Below, one piece after another: positions 21,044-30,205 of a DNA stretch of 64,000 nt. The number at the start of each line of letters is the position of its first letter. Position 1 is the first letter of the stretch. Both the position numbers and the translations under genes were made by a program. The DNA is from Prado023 sp963706885 (GTDB lineage: Bacteria > Actinomycetota > Actinomycetes > S36-B12 > CAIYMF01): contig CAVPNX010000021.1 in assembly GCA_963706885.1 (NCBI GenBank), positions 62,001 through 126,000 on the forward strand, in the 5' to 3' direction. A model generated the notes under the pieces. That model had not been told where the DNA came from. It did no database searches and saw nothing but the letters and a program-made list of their open reading frames with translations.

Positions 21044-21381
21044 GTCGGTCCTCCTCCCGGGTACGGGGCGCGCGCGGCGCAGTCGCTGCGGCCCCGCCTC
21101 CGAGCCAACCACGTCCTGGGGCGGGTTGGCAGGGTGGCGGGATACGTCCCAGTGCCGGGGTGACAGGGCCGCGGTGACCGGGGGTGGGGGCACTCCGGAC
21201 GCGGGAGAGCCCCGCTGCCGACGGGGGAGCAAGCAGCGAGGCTCTCAAGATCATTTTGGTGCCTTTGGCGCGTTGGCGCAAGTCGCCTCGTCGGCGACAA
21301 CGCCCGAGCCTGGGACGGGCCACTCGCATGCCCGGCCAGCACCCCGATGCGGTGGACGGAACGGTGGTGGAGGATGTGGTC
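21044..21381. other. 338-nt intergenic region with a strong stem-loop
   Basis: This is the only gap over 300 nt in the window. It separates the divergent YbhB-like and monooxygenase genes. It holds the two-part hairpin at 21205-21246 and a perfect 6-bp stem with a 5-nt loop at 21282-21298 (GTCGCC TCGTC GGCGAC). The bases between them (CATTTTGGTGCCTTTGG) are unusually A/T-rich for this genome. No open frame with good codon bias is seen. Confidence 0.5.
21205..21246 (+). ncRNA. two-part stem-loop, function unknown
   Basis: GAGAGCC (21205-21211) pairs with GGCTCTC (21240-21246); inside it, CGCTGC pairs with GCAGCG, with one mismatch between the stems and a purine-rich 14-nt loop. It is followed by AAGATCATTTT. 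It could be a terminator-like element, a structured 5' leader of the monooxygenase gene at 21382, or a small RNA. It matches no riboswitch class that I recognise. Confidence 0.4.
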
Positions 21382-21705
21382 ATGGCCTTCGTCGCAGTCA
21401 ACGTCCTGACCGTCCCCGAGGGTGCGGGCGCCACGCTGGAGCAGCGCTTCGCGCGTCGGGCAGGATCGGTCGAGAGGGCGCCGGGGTTCGAGCACTTCGA
21501 GCTGCTCCGGCCGCTGGAGGGCACGGACTCCTACCTGGTGTACACGCGGTGGGCCTCGCGGGAGGCCTTCGAGGAGTGGACCCGCTCGCAGTCCTTCGCC
21601 GCCGGGCACGGCCAGGCCAGCGGTCGCGACGAGTCCGAGCGACCCGCCGCGACGGGGTCCACGATCTGGAGCTTCGAGGTCGTCCAGGCGGCGGACCCGG
21701 CCTGA
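21382..21705 (+). CDS. antibiotic-biosynthesis-monooxygenase (ABM) domain protein, heme-degrading type
   Basis: A 107-residue dimeric ferredoxin-like-fold protein resembling the IsdG/MhuD/HmoA haem oxygenases. Visible: FVAVNVLTVPEGAGATLEQRF, then PGFEHFELLRP, and WTRSQSFAAGHG, whose His occupies the haem-ligand position in IsdG-type enzymes. The role suggested is release of iron from haem; a quinol or polyketide oxidase is an alternative for this fold. GGAGGA lies about eight bases before the ATG at 21382. Longer frames upstream translate the hairpin region and are not supported. Confidence 0.83.
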   Translation: MAFVAVNVLTVPEGAGATLEQRFARRAGSVERAPGFEHFELLRPLEGTDSYLVYTRWASREAFEEWTRSQSFAAGHGQASGRDESERPAATGSTIWSFEVVQAADPA

Positions 21706-21739
21706 GCCGGGTATGACCCGGCCGGGGGAACGCACGGTC

Positions 21740-21745
21740 TAGCGT
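21740..21745 (+). promoter_or_regulatory. -10 box TAGCGT of leaderless acyl-CoA dehydrogenase gene
   Basis: TAGCGT is followed by six bases (GGGCGC) and the ATG at 21752, with no ribosome site. Confidence 0.6.
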
Positions 21746-21751
21746 GGGCGC

Positions 21752-22906
21752 ATGGGAACCGAGTGGACCGATCCGTTCAACACGCCCGAGCGCAGGGACC
21801 TGCGTGCGCTGACCCGCGACTTCGTCACCCGTGAGGTCCTCCCCGGGCTCGACGAGTGGGAGCGCGCCGGGGAGATCCCCCGCTCCCTGCATGAACGTGC
21901 GGCCGCAGCGGGCCTGCTGGGCCTCGGCTTCCCCGAGGATGTCGGGGGAAGCGGCGGGGACCTGATCGACGGCCTCGTGATGACCGAGGAGCTCCTGCAG
22001 GCCGGAGCCAGCGGAGGCCTGGCCGCTGGCCTGTTCACCCACGGCATCGCCCTGCCGCACATGGTCGTGGCTGGCGACTCCGGGCAGATCGAGCGGTTCG
22101 TCCGGCCGGTCCTCGAGGGTCGGGCCATCGCTGCCCTGGCGATCACCGAGCCCGACGGGGGCTCGGACGTCGCCGCCCTGCGCACGAGGGCCGAGCGCGA
22201 CGGCGACGACTACGTGATCAACGGCTCGAAGATCTACATCACCTCCGGCGTGCGTGCCGACTGGGTGGTGGTCGGGGTGCGCACCGGAGGGCCGGGGTTC
22301 GGCGGGATCTCGCTGATCGTCGTGCCCAGCGACACCCCCGGGTTCAGCGTCGTCCGCCGGCTGGAGAAGATCGGCTGGCACTGCTCGGACACCGCCGAGC
22401 TGGCCTTCACCGACTGCCGCGTCCCCGCCTCGAACCTCGTCGGTGCGCAGGACTCGGGATTCATCCAGATCGCGATGCAGTTCGTGGTGGAGCGACTGTC
22501 CATCGCCGTGCAGGCCTACGCCACCGCCCAGCGCTGCCTGGACCTCGCGCTGGAGTGGGCCCGGATGCGCCACACGTTCGGCAAGCCGTTGGTGGCCCAC
22601 CAGGTGGTGCGCCACCAGCTGGTCGAGATGGACCGGCTGACCGACGTCGCCCGCACCTACACCCGCCAGATCGCGCTGCGCCACGTCGCCGGGCAGGAGG
22701 TCATCGCCGAGGCGGCGCTGGCCAAGAACACCGCGGTGGCGGCCGCCGAGGCCGTGACCTACCAGGCCATCCAGATCTTCGGCGGCCAGGGCTGCATGCG
22801 CGATTCGGAGGTGGAGCGGCACTACCGCGACGTGCGCATCCTGTCGATCGGTGGTGGGGCCACCGAGGTGATGACCGAGCTGGCTGCGCGGCGGCTCGGG
22901 CTGTAG
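21752..22906 (+). CDS. acyl-CoA dehydrogenase
   Basis: A 384-residue FAD-dependent dehydrogenase introducing an alpha-beta double bond into acyl-CoA. Visible: LAITEPDGGSDVAAL (signature 1, FAD binding), INGSKIYITSG, and the C-terminal QIFGGQGCMRDSEVERHYRD. The segment that in medium-chain enzymes is YEGT reads SIGGGATEV, so the base is not there. Glu247 in QFVVERLS takes the position used by isovaleryl-/long-chain-type enzymes. This points to branched or long-chain substrates or citronellyl-CoA-like ones, but the substrate is not fixed. The gene stands alone on the plus strand; UGP follows 52 nt later with its own promoter. Confidence 0.9.
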   Translation: MGTEWTDPFNTPERRDLRALTRDFVTREVLPGLDEWERAGEIPRSLHERAAAAGLLGLGFPEDVGGSGGDLIDGLVMTEELLQAGASGGLAAGLFTHGIALPHMVVAGDSGQIERFVRPVLEGRAIAALAITEPDGGSDVAALRTRAERDGDDYVINGSKIYITSGVRADWVVVGVRTGGPGFGGISLIVVPSDTPGFSVVRRLEKIGWHCSDTAELAFTDCRVPASNLVGAQDSGFIQIAMQFVVERLSIAVQAYATAQRCLDLALEWARMRHTFGKPLVAHQVVRHQLVEMDRLTDVARTYTRQIALRHVAGQEVIAEAALAKNTAVAAAEAVTYQAIQIFGGQGCMRDSEVERHYRDVRILSIGGGATEVMTELAARRLGL

Positions 22907-22945
22907 GGACCCTTCGCGCGACCGGTGCTCCGGACCACGGCGCCG

Positions 22946-22951
22946 TAGGGT
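22946..22951 (+). promoter_or_regulatory. -10 box TAGGGT of leaderless UGP gene
   Basis: TAGGGT is followed by seven bases and the ATG at 22959. An in-frame GTG at 22950 lies inside the box and would not be transcribed fully. Confidence 0.55.
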
Positions 22952-22958
22952 GGAACCC

Positions 22959-24341
22959 ATGAGTGTCGAGGGATTGCGACTGGCCCAGGCGAAGATGCGC
23001 GCGGCAGGGGTGGCTGATGCCGCCATCGACGTGTTCTCCCACTACTACGGGCTCCTCGAGTCCGGAGCGACCGGGCTGATCCCGGAGGACTCGATCGAGC
23101 CCTTGCTCCACCCGCCGGTGCTTGCCGACATCGAGGTCGATCCCGACAGCGCCCGCGAGGCCCTGGGGCGCACGGTCCTGATCAAGCTCAACGGGGGCCT
23201 GGGCACCTCGATGGGGATGGACCGGGCCAAGTCCCTGCTGCCGGTGCGCGAGGGCAAGTCCTTCCTCGACGTGCTCGTGGGCCAGGTGCGCGCCGCGAGG
23301 CTGGCCCACGGAGTCCCGCTGCCCCTGATCCTGATGAACAGCTTCCGGACCCGGGAGCAGAGCCTGGCGGCCCTGGCTGCCCACCCCGACATCCCTGTCG
23401 ACGGGCTGCCCCTGGACTTCCTGCAGAACCAGGAGCCCAAGCTGCTGGCCGACGACCTGACGCCGGTCGACTGGCCGGCGGACCCGAGCCTCGAGTGGTG
23501 CCCGCCGGGGCACGGCGACCTGTACACCGCGATCCGGACCTCCGGCGTGCTCGACGCGCTGCTCGACCGGGGCTACCGCTATGCCAACATCTCCAACGCG
23601 GACAACCTCGGGGCGGCTCCCAGCGCGACGCTGGCAGGGTGGTTCGCGGCGTCCGGGGCCCCGTACGCTGCTGAGCTCTGCCGCCGCACCCCTGCCGACC
23701 GCAAGGGCGGGCACCTGGCGATCCGCAGGTCCGACGGCCGGCTCATCCTGCGCGACACCGCCCAGACCGCCCCGGAGGAGATGGACTTCTTCACCGACGA
23801 GCACCGGCACCCGTACTTCCACTGCAACAACCTGTGGTTCGACCTCGAGAAGCTGCACGCCGCACTGGTCGACCGTGGCTCGGTGCTCGGGTTGCCGCTG
23901 ATCCGCAACACCAAGACGGTGGACCCGACCGACGCGGGCTCGCCGAAGGTCGTGCAGGTGGAGACGGCCATGGGGGCGGCGATCGAGGTGTTCGAGGGGG
24001 CGCAGGCCATCGTGGTGGGTCGCGAGCGCTTCCTGCCCGTGAAGACGACCGACGACCTCCTGCTGCTGCGCTCGGACGCCTATGCCGAGGCGCCGGACGG
24101 GACCCTGCAGCGGGCGACCGACCCGACCCCGCTCGTCCAGCTGGACCCGCGCTTCTACCGCACGATGGCCGACTTCGACGCGAGGTTCCCCGCCGGCCCA
24201 CCCTCGCTGCGGGAGGCCACCGGGCTTGCTGTCCGCGGCGACTGGACCTTCGGCCGCGACGTGCAGGTGGTCGGCGACGTGGAGCTGGCTGACACCGATG
24301 CGCCGGAGCGGATCGCCGACGGCACGCGGCTCGAGCCGTAG
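22959..24341 (+). CDS. UTP--glucose-1-phosphate uridylyltransferase (UDPGP family)
   Basis: A 460-residue UDP-glucose pyrophosphorylase of the eukaryote-like UDPGP family, also common in actinobacteria. Visible: IKLNGGLGTSMGMDRAKSLLPV, the nucleotide-binding loop, PLDFLQNQEPKL, PPGHGDLYTAI, and the uridine/sugar contact NADNLGA. It makes UDP-glucose for cell-wall sugars, trehalose or polysaccharides, and can consume the glucose 1-phosphate that glycoside phosphorylases such as the one at 32,053 produce. The frame is intact. It converges on the cytochrome b gene, 23 nt away. Confidence 0.92.
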   Translation: MSVEGLRLAQAKMRAAGVADAAIDVFSHYYGLLESGATGLIPEDSIEPLLHPPVLADIEVDPDSAREALGRTVLIKLNGGLGTSMGMDRAKSLLPVREGKSFLDVLVGQVRAARLAHGVPLPLILMNSFRTREQSLAALAAHPDIPVDGLPLDFLQNQEPKLLADDLTPVDWPADPSLEWCPPGHGDLYTAIRTSGVLDALLDRGYRYANISNADNLGAAPSATLAGWFAASGAPYAAELCRRTPADRKGGHLAIRRSDGRLILRDTAQTAPEEMDFFTDEHRHPYFHCNNLWFDLEKLHAALVDRGSVLGLPLIRNTKTVDPTDAGSPKVVQVETAMGAAIEVFEGAQAIVVGRERFLPVKTTDDLLLLRSDAYAEAPDGTLQRATDPTPLVQLDPRFYRTMADFDARFPAGPPSLREATGLAVRGDWTFGRDVQVVGDVELADTDAPERIADGTRLEP

Positions 24342-24364
24342 GGCGCGGACCGGGATCGGCCGGA

Positions 24365-25027
24365 TCACGAAGGCGGTTGGCCCTCCTCCACCTCGGTCGC
24401 AACGTCGGGCGCGGGCTCGGTCGGGACCGTCGCCGCCCAGAGGGCGTGCTCCCGCTCGGCCCACCGGCGCGAGACGGAGCCCGTGCGCAGCCCGCGTCGG
24501 GCCTCCGGGTCCTGCCACGCCATCCACAGGTGCCCGGCGGACACCACCACGACGGCCGCGGCGAAGACGTCGTGGACGAACGTCGCGCCGGTGCTGATGT
24601 CGTCGGGGAACAGGGTGAAGTAGTGCAGCATCAGCCCGGTGCCCAGGAGGACGAGCAGCGCACCGAGGGTGAACGCCGAGTTCAGCTTCTGGCCCGCGTT
24701 GAACTTCCCGGACGGGAAGGCGCCGCTGCGACGGTTGCTCGAGCGCAGCCAGGCGCCATCCCCGGGCAGGAACCGGTTGAGCCGGCGCGCGTCAGCGCGG
24801 AACGCCCGGGAGGCGACGGCGCCGACCACGAGCGGCAACGGCAGCAGCAGCCCGGCGGTGAAGTGCACGGTCTCCACCAGGTCACGTCGGCCGACCAGCG
24901 TGCTGAGCGGACCCCAGTAGAGCATCGCCGCGGTCAGGATGCAGACGCCCATGAGCGCACCGAAGCTGAGGTGGATCCAGCGCTCGCCGGAGGTGAAGCG
25001 GCGGATCCGATCAGGCGATCGGGGCAT
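24365..25027 (-). CDS. cytochrome b561-like membrane subunit of a molybdoenzyme
   Basis: A 220-residue membrane cytochrome of the formate dehydrogenase gamma/cytochrome b561 type. Four hydrophobic segments are visible (about 20-40, 52-73, 115-133, 147-167). Histidines in WIHLSF, TVHFTAG, LMLHYF and SAGHLWMAW are the expected haem ligands, and FNAGQKLN is a signature of this family. It overlaps the preceding molybdopterin oxidoreductase gene by 17 nt, so the two form an operon. It should pass electrons between quinones and that enzyme. The acidic C-terminal tail is unconserved. Confidence 0.87.
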   Translation of the reverse strand: MPRSPDRIRRFTSGERWIHLSFGALMGVCILTAAMLYWGPLSTLVGRRDLVETVHFTAGLLLPLPLVVGAVASRAFRADARRLNRFLPGDGAWLRSSNRRSGAFPSGKFNAGQKLNSAFTLGALLVLLGTGLMLHYFTLFPDDISTGATFVHDVFAAAVVVVSAGHLWMAWQDPEARRGLRTGSVSRRWAEREHALWAATVPTEPAPDVATEVEEGQPPS

Positions 25028-25755
25028 CCGACCTCCCGTTGGACCTGCCCACCCACGCGTCGATGTCGTAGCCGCGGACCTCCCAGTACCCGGGCACGAC
25101 CTCGTCGCTGAGGGTGATCCGGTCCAGCCACTTGATCGACTTGTAGAAGTACATGGGTGCCACGAACAGCCGGACCGGCCCGCCGTGGTCGTGGGAGACC
25201 GGCTCGCCGTCCATGGCGGTGGCGATCAGGACGTCGGGTCGCCGGGCCTGCTCCATCGTCAGCGACTCGGTGTAGGCACCATCGGAGGAGCCGAACAGGA
25301 CGGCTCCAGCCGGACGTTGCCCGCGCGCCCACATGGTCCAGCAGGTCCGACAGCAGGACGCCGGACCACGTCACGTCCGGGACACGCCACCCGGTGACGC
25401 ACTGCACGTCCTTGGTGAACGTCGTCTGGGGCAGCCCGGCGAGGTCCGCGTAGGTGAGTCGGCTCGGGCCTTCCGGCAGGCCCTCCACGGTGAGCTCGTA
25501 CTCGCGTGCGGGGACCTCCTCGACCGAGGCCACCACGGAGTAGAAGCGGAACCTGCCGTTGCCTGGGATCAGGCCCGTGAGCCCGGTGGGGTCCCGCTCG
25601 GCCAGTGTGGTCAGCGCCGACCCCACCCGGCTGCCCAGGATCACGCCGACACCGGCCAGCCCCAGCAGCCCCAGCACCACCCGCCGCCCGACCGGCGGTC
25701 CGTGGGCCTCGTCGACCTGTGGCGGCGGCGGGGGGTCGACGTGCTCGCCACTCAT
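25011..25755 (-). CDS. molybdopterin-dependent oxidoreductase (sulfite oxidase fold), frameshifted
   Basis: A protein of about 247 residues with the sulfite oxidase/MsrP-like fold. N-terminus: proline-rich, then a twin-arginine pair and hydrophobic stretch (VGRRVVLGLLGLAGVGVI), either a Tat signal or a membrane anchor. The molybdenum-binding Cys119 lies in TKDVQCVTGWRV. The frame changes near 25,320: the first part ends LLDHVGAR and the second continues RPAGAVLFGSSDGAYTESL to the stop. Second-part motifs include SHDHGGPVRLFVAPMYFYKSIKWL. A one-base indel is the simplest explanation. It is followed by its probable cytochrome b partner. Likely role: periplasmic-side reduction or oxidation of small sulfoxides or oxyanions; the substrate is unknown. 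Confidence 0.83.
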
Positions 25756-25847
25756 CGGCCAAGGATGGGCGCGCGGAGGGCGGGTCCGCAAGCGGGTCGC
25801 GGTGCCGTGCTCCACCCGTGGTGTGCGACCGACGGACGCGCTCCGGG

Positions 25848-26900
25848 TCAGGCGGACTCCCGGACCACCAGGGAGACTGGCAGGATCACGTGGTCGAGGC
25901 CGCTCACGTCCGGTATCCCGTCAACGGGTTCGAGGCTGATCCCCGGCCGATGGCGCGCGAGGTAGAGCCGGACCATGGCGCGGCCCTGGGTCATCGGATC
26001 CTGACGGATCGTCGTCAGCGGGGGGTCGGCCGTCGTGGCGAACTCGTTGTCGTCGAAGCCGACGAGGGCGACGTCGTCGGGGACCCGCCGACCTGCGCGC
26101 CGCAGCACCGACAGGGCGCCCAGGGCCATCAGGTCCGACGCCACGAAGAGCGCATCCAGGTCTGGCGCCCGCTGCAGGAGGCGCTCCATCGCGACCTCGC
26201 CGCCCCGTTGCGTGAAGTCGCCGGTCTCGACCAGGTCGTCGCGGTACGCCGGCCCGATGACGTTGCGGTACCCGGTGAGTCGGTCGACGCCCGCGGACAT
26301 GTCCAGCGGGCCCGTGATGGTCCCGATCGCCCGGCGCCCCAGGGAGACCAGGTGCCGGGTTGCTGCCTCGGCCCCCTGGACGTTCTCGTTGTCGACGTAC
26401 GGCGTTTCTTCGGGCAGCTCACGCGTCGGTCGGCCACCGATCACATAGGGAAGGTGCAGGCGCTCCAGCTCCTCGGGGAGCCCGTCGCCATCATGGCCGG
26501 AGATCAACATCACGCCGTCCACCGGCGAGGACCTCAGGAACTGCTTGACCCGCTCGAGGTCGTCGAAGTCCTGGGCCATCATCAGCACGAGCTGCAGTCC
26601 TGCCCGGTTCGTCTCCATGCTGACGCCCCGCACGATGCCGCTGAAGAACGGGTCCCCGAAGACCCGGGCAGCCGGCTCTGACGCCAGGAGGGCGATCGCA
26701 TCCGAGCGCCGGGTCATGAGGGCCCGGGCCGCCTGGTTGGGGACGTACCCGAGCTCGTCGATCGCCCTCTGGACGCGCTCGCGCAGGTCCTCGGCGACGG
26801 TCGCCTGGCCGTTGACCACCCGGGAGGCCGTAGCCCGGGACACCCCTGCCCGCGCGGCGACGTCCTCGAGGTGGGGGCGCGTCGGCCTCCGTTGCGTCAT
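25848..26900 (-). CDS. LacI-family transcriptional regulator of the carbohydrate locus
   Basis: A 350-residue LacI/GalR repressor. The helix-turn-helix and hinge are in residues 10-60 (LEDVAARAGVSRATASRVVN and the hinge PNQAARALMTRR), followed by a periplasmic-binding-protein-like effector domain. It is the last gene of the operon that starts with the sugar-binding protein at 31754, 45 nt after the GH1 stop. The four GAGAGCGCTCTC palindromes of the locus have the CG-centred symmetry typical of LacI-family operators, so this protein is the likely repressor (inference). No such palindrome lies directly before lacI itself; it would be controlled through the operon promoter. AAGGGGGA lies upstream of the ATG, though its spacing is long. 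Confidence 0.9.
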   Translation of the reverse strand: MTQRRPTRPHLEDVAARAGVSRATASRVVNGQATVAEDLRERVQRAIDELGYVPNQAARALMTRRSDAIALLASEPAARVFGDPFFSGIVRGVSMETNRAGLQLVLMMAQDFDDLERVKQFLRSSPVDGVMLISGHDGDGLPEELERLHLPYVIGGRPTRELPEETPYVDNENVQGAEAATRHLVSLGRRAIGTITGPLDMSAGVDRLTGYRNVIGPAYRDDLVETGDFTQRGGEVAMERLLQRAPDLDALFVASDLMALGALSVLRRAGRRVPDDVALVGFDDNEFATTADPPLTTIRQDPMTQGRAMVRLYLARHRPGISLEPVDGIPDVSGLDHVILPVSLVVRESA

Positions 26901-26945
26901 GAGGTGGTCCCCCTTCCCTGCTGCGCCGGCATACCTGATCGCTCC

Positions 26946-28314
26946 TCATGGTAATCGGTTGCTCCCCGCCGCCTGCGCGAACCAGCGTGCGCTGTCCTTC
27001 GGATGGCGTGCCAGGGTCTCGTAGTCGACGTGGACCAGGCCGAAGCGCTTCGAGTAGCCCTCCGCCCACTCGAAGTTGTCCAGCAGCGACCACGCGAAGT
27101 AGGCGCGCACGTCGGCCCCTGCGGCGATCGCGTCGTGCACCGCACCGACGTGGCCCTCGAGGTAGGCAACACGACGCGGGTCGGCGACCCGGCCCGTCGG
27201 CTCCAGGACCTCGGGGAAGGCGGCTCCGTTCTCGGTCACCATGACAGGGACGCCGTACTCCCGCTGCAGCCGCACGAGAAGGTCGGTGAACGCCCCGGGG
27301 GAGACCTCCCATCCCATGTCGGTCAGCTCCCCCTGCGGGGGCAGCATGGCGATGCCGCTGTTGCGGGGGTGGTCCGCCCACCCGCCGGCACGCGGGGCCG
27401 ATGCTGCGCGATGTGGTGCGTAGTAGTTGACCCCGAGCACGTCGATCGGCGCACTGATCACCGCACGCGTCCCCGGGCTGGATGAATCCCCAGTCCGTGA
27501 GGTCCTGGGTCGCCTCGACCACGTCCGTGGGGTAGGCCCCACGCAGGACCGGGTCGAGGTAGAGCCGGTTCGCGAAGCCGTCCATGAGGTGCGCCGCGGC
27601 CACGTCCTCGTCACTGGTCGTGGCAGGCAGGATCGGCCAGAGGTTCAGCGTGATCGACAGCTGCTCCTGCGGGCGAGCCGACGCGCGCATGGCCTGGATG
27701 GCCAGGCCATGGCCGAGCAGGAGGTGGTGCATCGCCACCATCGCGCTGGCCGGCTCGGTCCGGCCCGGGGCGTGGGTCCCGTCCCAGTACCCGAGGTGCG
27801 CTGAGCACCACGGCTCGTTGAGGGTCGTCCAGAGGTCCACGCGATCACCGAGGGCGTCGTGGACCAGGGCGGCGTAGTCGGCGAACCGGTGGGCGGTCTC
27901 ACGGGCTGGCCAGCCGCCGGCGTCCTCGAGGGCCTGGGGAAGGTCCCAGTGGTAGAGGGTCACCGCAGGGGTGATCCCCCGGGCGAGCAGGGCGTCGACG
28001 AGCCTGTCGTAGAACGCCATCCCCGCTGGGTTGACCGGCCCGCGCCCCGAGGGCTGGATCCGGGGCCAGGCGATGGAGAAGCGGTAGGCGCCGAGGTTCA
28101 GCGCCGCCATGAGGTCGACGTCCTCGGCGAACCGGTGGTAGTGGTCGGCCGCGACATCCCCCGTGTCGCCACCGCGGACCCGGCCGGGGGTGTGGCTGAA
28201 GGTGTCCCAGATCGAGGGCCCGCGACCGTCCTCGGTCGTGGCGCCCTCGATCTGGTAGGCCGCGGTGGCGGCTCCCCAGATGAACCCCTCTGGGAAGCCC
28301 CGCTCGGCGGTCAT
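26946..28314 (-). CDS. GH1 beta-glucosidase, frameshifted
   Basis: A GH1 retaining beta-glycosidase of about 455 residues, cytosolic (no signal peptide). The first frame carries FIWGAATAAYQIEG and the acid/base Glu167 in TLNEPW. Near 27,475 the frame shifts at a C/G run; the second frame continues with IDVLGVNYY, the nucleophile in VTENGAAF, and WSLLDNFEWAEGY. Both halves are well conserved and in the right order, so a one-base indel is likely. The ATG overlaps the stop of the permease gene (ATGA, 28311-28314). In this operon it should hydrolyse imported beta-gluco-oligosaccharides to glucose. Confidence 0.87.
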
Positions 28315-29225
28315 CCCTTCACGGCACCGGCCATGATGCCGGAGACCAGCTGCTTGCCGGCGACGATGAACAGCAGGATCAGCGGGATGGTCGCAAGGAC
28401 GACGCCGGCCATGATGAGGGCGAAGTCCTTGAAGTAGGACGCCTGGAGCAGCTGCAGGCTGACCGGCAGCGTGGGGTTGGTCGATCCCAGGACGATGAAC
28501 GGCCAGAAGAAGCTGGTCCACGAGGCGACGAATGTGAACAGCGCGAGCATCGCGGCTGCGGGCTTGGCCGCGGGCAGCGCAACGTGCCAGAACGTGCGGA
28601 TCATGGAGCATCCGTCCACGCGGGCAGCCTCGATCAGCTCGAAGGGCAGGGTCTCCTCGAAGTACTGGGTCATCCAGAACACGCCGAAGGCGGTGACCAT
28701 GCCGGGCACGATGACGGCGATGAGCTTGCCGGTCCAACCGAGGTTGGACATGAGGATGAACAGCGGCACGACGCCGAGCTGGGTGGGCACGGCCATGGTG
28801 GCGATGACGAACACCAGCAGTGCTCGCCGGCCGCGGAACCGCAGCTTCGCGAATGCGAAACCGGCCAGGGTGGCGAACAGCACCACGCTGATCGACGTGA
28901 CGACCGCCACGATGATCGAGTTGAGCAGGGCTTGCCAGAACTTGATGTCGGAGTTGATCACCCGGGTGACGTTGTCGATGAAGTTGCCCTCGGGGATCAG
29001 GGACGGGATCGGGTTCTGTGCGATCGTCTGTGCGTCGGAGGACGCCAGCAGGAAGGTGTAGTAGATCGGGTAGAACGAGATCAGCAGGACCACGGTCAGG
29101 ATGAGGTAGGTGACCCAGCCGCCCCTGCGGTTGGAGCCGACCCCGGTCGCGCGGTTCCTGCGCCGCTCGGCGTAGCGCGCCGCCCCCTTGCCTGCGGTCT
29201 GCTCGACCGCGCCGATGGAGCTCAT
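28311..29225 (-). CDS. carbohydrate ABC transporter permease (MalG type)
   Basis: A 304-residue inner membrane permease of the CUT1 sugar transporter family. Six hydrophobic helices are visible from about residue 37, and the EAA motif that contacts the ATPase is EAARVDGCSMIRTFWHVALP around 200. Its start overlaps the stop of the other permease gene (TGATG), and its stop overlaps the GH1 start, showing tight operon coupling. It pairs with the permease at 29225-30205, the binding protein at 30453 and probably the separate ATPase at 35570. Confidence 0.92.
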   Translation of the reverse strand: MSSIGAVEQTAGKGAARYAERRRNRATGVGSNRRGGWVTYLILTVVLLISFYPIYYTFLLASSDAQTIAQNPIPSLIPEGNFIDNVTRVINSDIKFWQALLNSIIVAVVTSISVVLFATLAGFAFAKLRFRGRRALLVFVIATMAVPTQLGVVPLFILMSNLGWTGKLIAVIVPGMVTAFGVFWMTQYFEETLPFELIEAARVDGCSMIRTFWHVALPAAKPAAAMLALFTFVASWTSFFWPFIVLGSTNPTLPVSLQLLQASYFKDFALIMAGVVLATIPLILLFIVAGKQLVSGIMAGAVKG

Positions 29226-30205
29226 CACTTGCCGCCTTTCGAGTCGGTCCCCGAGATTCGCTGGGTGATCATGAAGTTGATCCCCCCGATCACCAGGATG
29301 ATCAGGAAGAGGATCCACGCCACTGCCGAGGCGCGGCCGAAGCTCTTCTGGGCCCCCCACCCGAGCTCGTAGAGGTACATCGTGACCGTCATCCACTGCC
29401 GGTCCGATCCGCCCTGGCCGGTCTGGTCGAACATGCGGGGCTCGTCGAAGATCTGCAGCCCGCCGATCGTTGAGGTGATCACCACGAAGATGATCGTGGG
29501 CTTCAGCGACGGGACCGTGATCGAGCGGAACGACCGCCAGCGACCGGCACCGTCGACCACGGCGGCCTCGTAGAGGTCGTTGGGGATTGCCTGCATCCCG
29601 GCCAGCAGGATCAGGGTCGTGTAGCCGGTCCACCGGAAGTCGACCATGGTGGCGATGGCGATGTGGCTGGCCAGCACGTCGGCGTGCCAGCGGACCGGCC
29701 CGAGGCCGAAGATCTCCAGGACTGCGTTGGCCATGCCGGACTGGTCGGCGAAGATCTTGTTGAAGATCATCCCCACCGCGACGGGCATGACGACGTAGGG
29801 CAGCAGGACGCCCATCCGCCAGAACGTCTTGGCCCGGAGGTTGGCATCGAGCATGGCGGCCAGGAACAGGCCGATCAGAACCTGGGGCACGGAGGACAGC
29901 AGGAAGATGCTGAACGTGTTGCGCAGGCCCTTCCAGAACAGGGGCTGCTGCACGACCTCCAGGTAGTTCTCCAACCCGACGAAGTCGCCCTTGCCGCCGA
30001 TGAGGTTCCAGTCATGGACCGACACGTAGGCCGTGTAGCCCAGCGGGAACAGCCCCACCAGGGCGAACAGGAGGAAGAACGGTGAGATGTACAGGTACGG
30101 GGAGAGCTTCTGGTCCCACGCGTTGCGCCTCGTCCTGCGGGCAAGCGCGCGGTCGGCCTCGGCCTCGGCCTTCATCGGGATCGGGGGGGCTGAGTTCAAA
30201 GACAT
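29225..30205 (-). CDS. carbohydrate ABC transporter permease (MalF type)
   Basis: A 326-residue membrane permease, partner of the MalG-type subunit. A charged N-terminus (KAEAEADRALARRTRRNAW) precedes LSPYLYISPFFLLFALVGLFPLG and further helices; the EAA loop is YEAAVVDGAGRWRSFRSITVP around 220-240. GAGGA is seven bases before the ATG at 30205. It is separated from the binding-protein gene by 247 nt (30206-30452), an unusually long gap inside such an operon. That gap holds a weak imperfect hairpin near 30275-30293 but no clear promoter or gene; it may lower permease expression relative to the binding protein. Confidence 0.92.
   Translation of the reverse strand: MSLNSAPPIPMKAEAEADRALARRTRRNAWDQKLSPYLYISPFFLLFALVGLFPLGYTAYVSVHDWNLIGGKGDFVGLENYLEVVQQPLFWKGLRNTFSIFLLSSVPQVLIGLFLAAMLDANLRAKTFWRMGVLLPYVVMPVAVGMIFNKIFADQSGMANAVLEIFGLGPVRWHADVLASHIAIATMVDFRWTGYTTLILLAGMQAIPNDLYEAAVVDGAGRWRSFRSITVPSLKPTIIFVVITSTIGGLQIFDEPRMFDQTGQGGSDRQWMTVTMYLYELGWGAQKSFGRASAVAWILFLIILVIGGINFMITQRISGTDSKGGK

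Noticed and set aside
21282..21298. Hairpin GTCGCC-TCGTC-GGCGAC as a terminator
   Set aside because: No T-run and no gene ends upstream on either strand; it is reported only as part of the structured gap.
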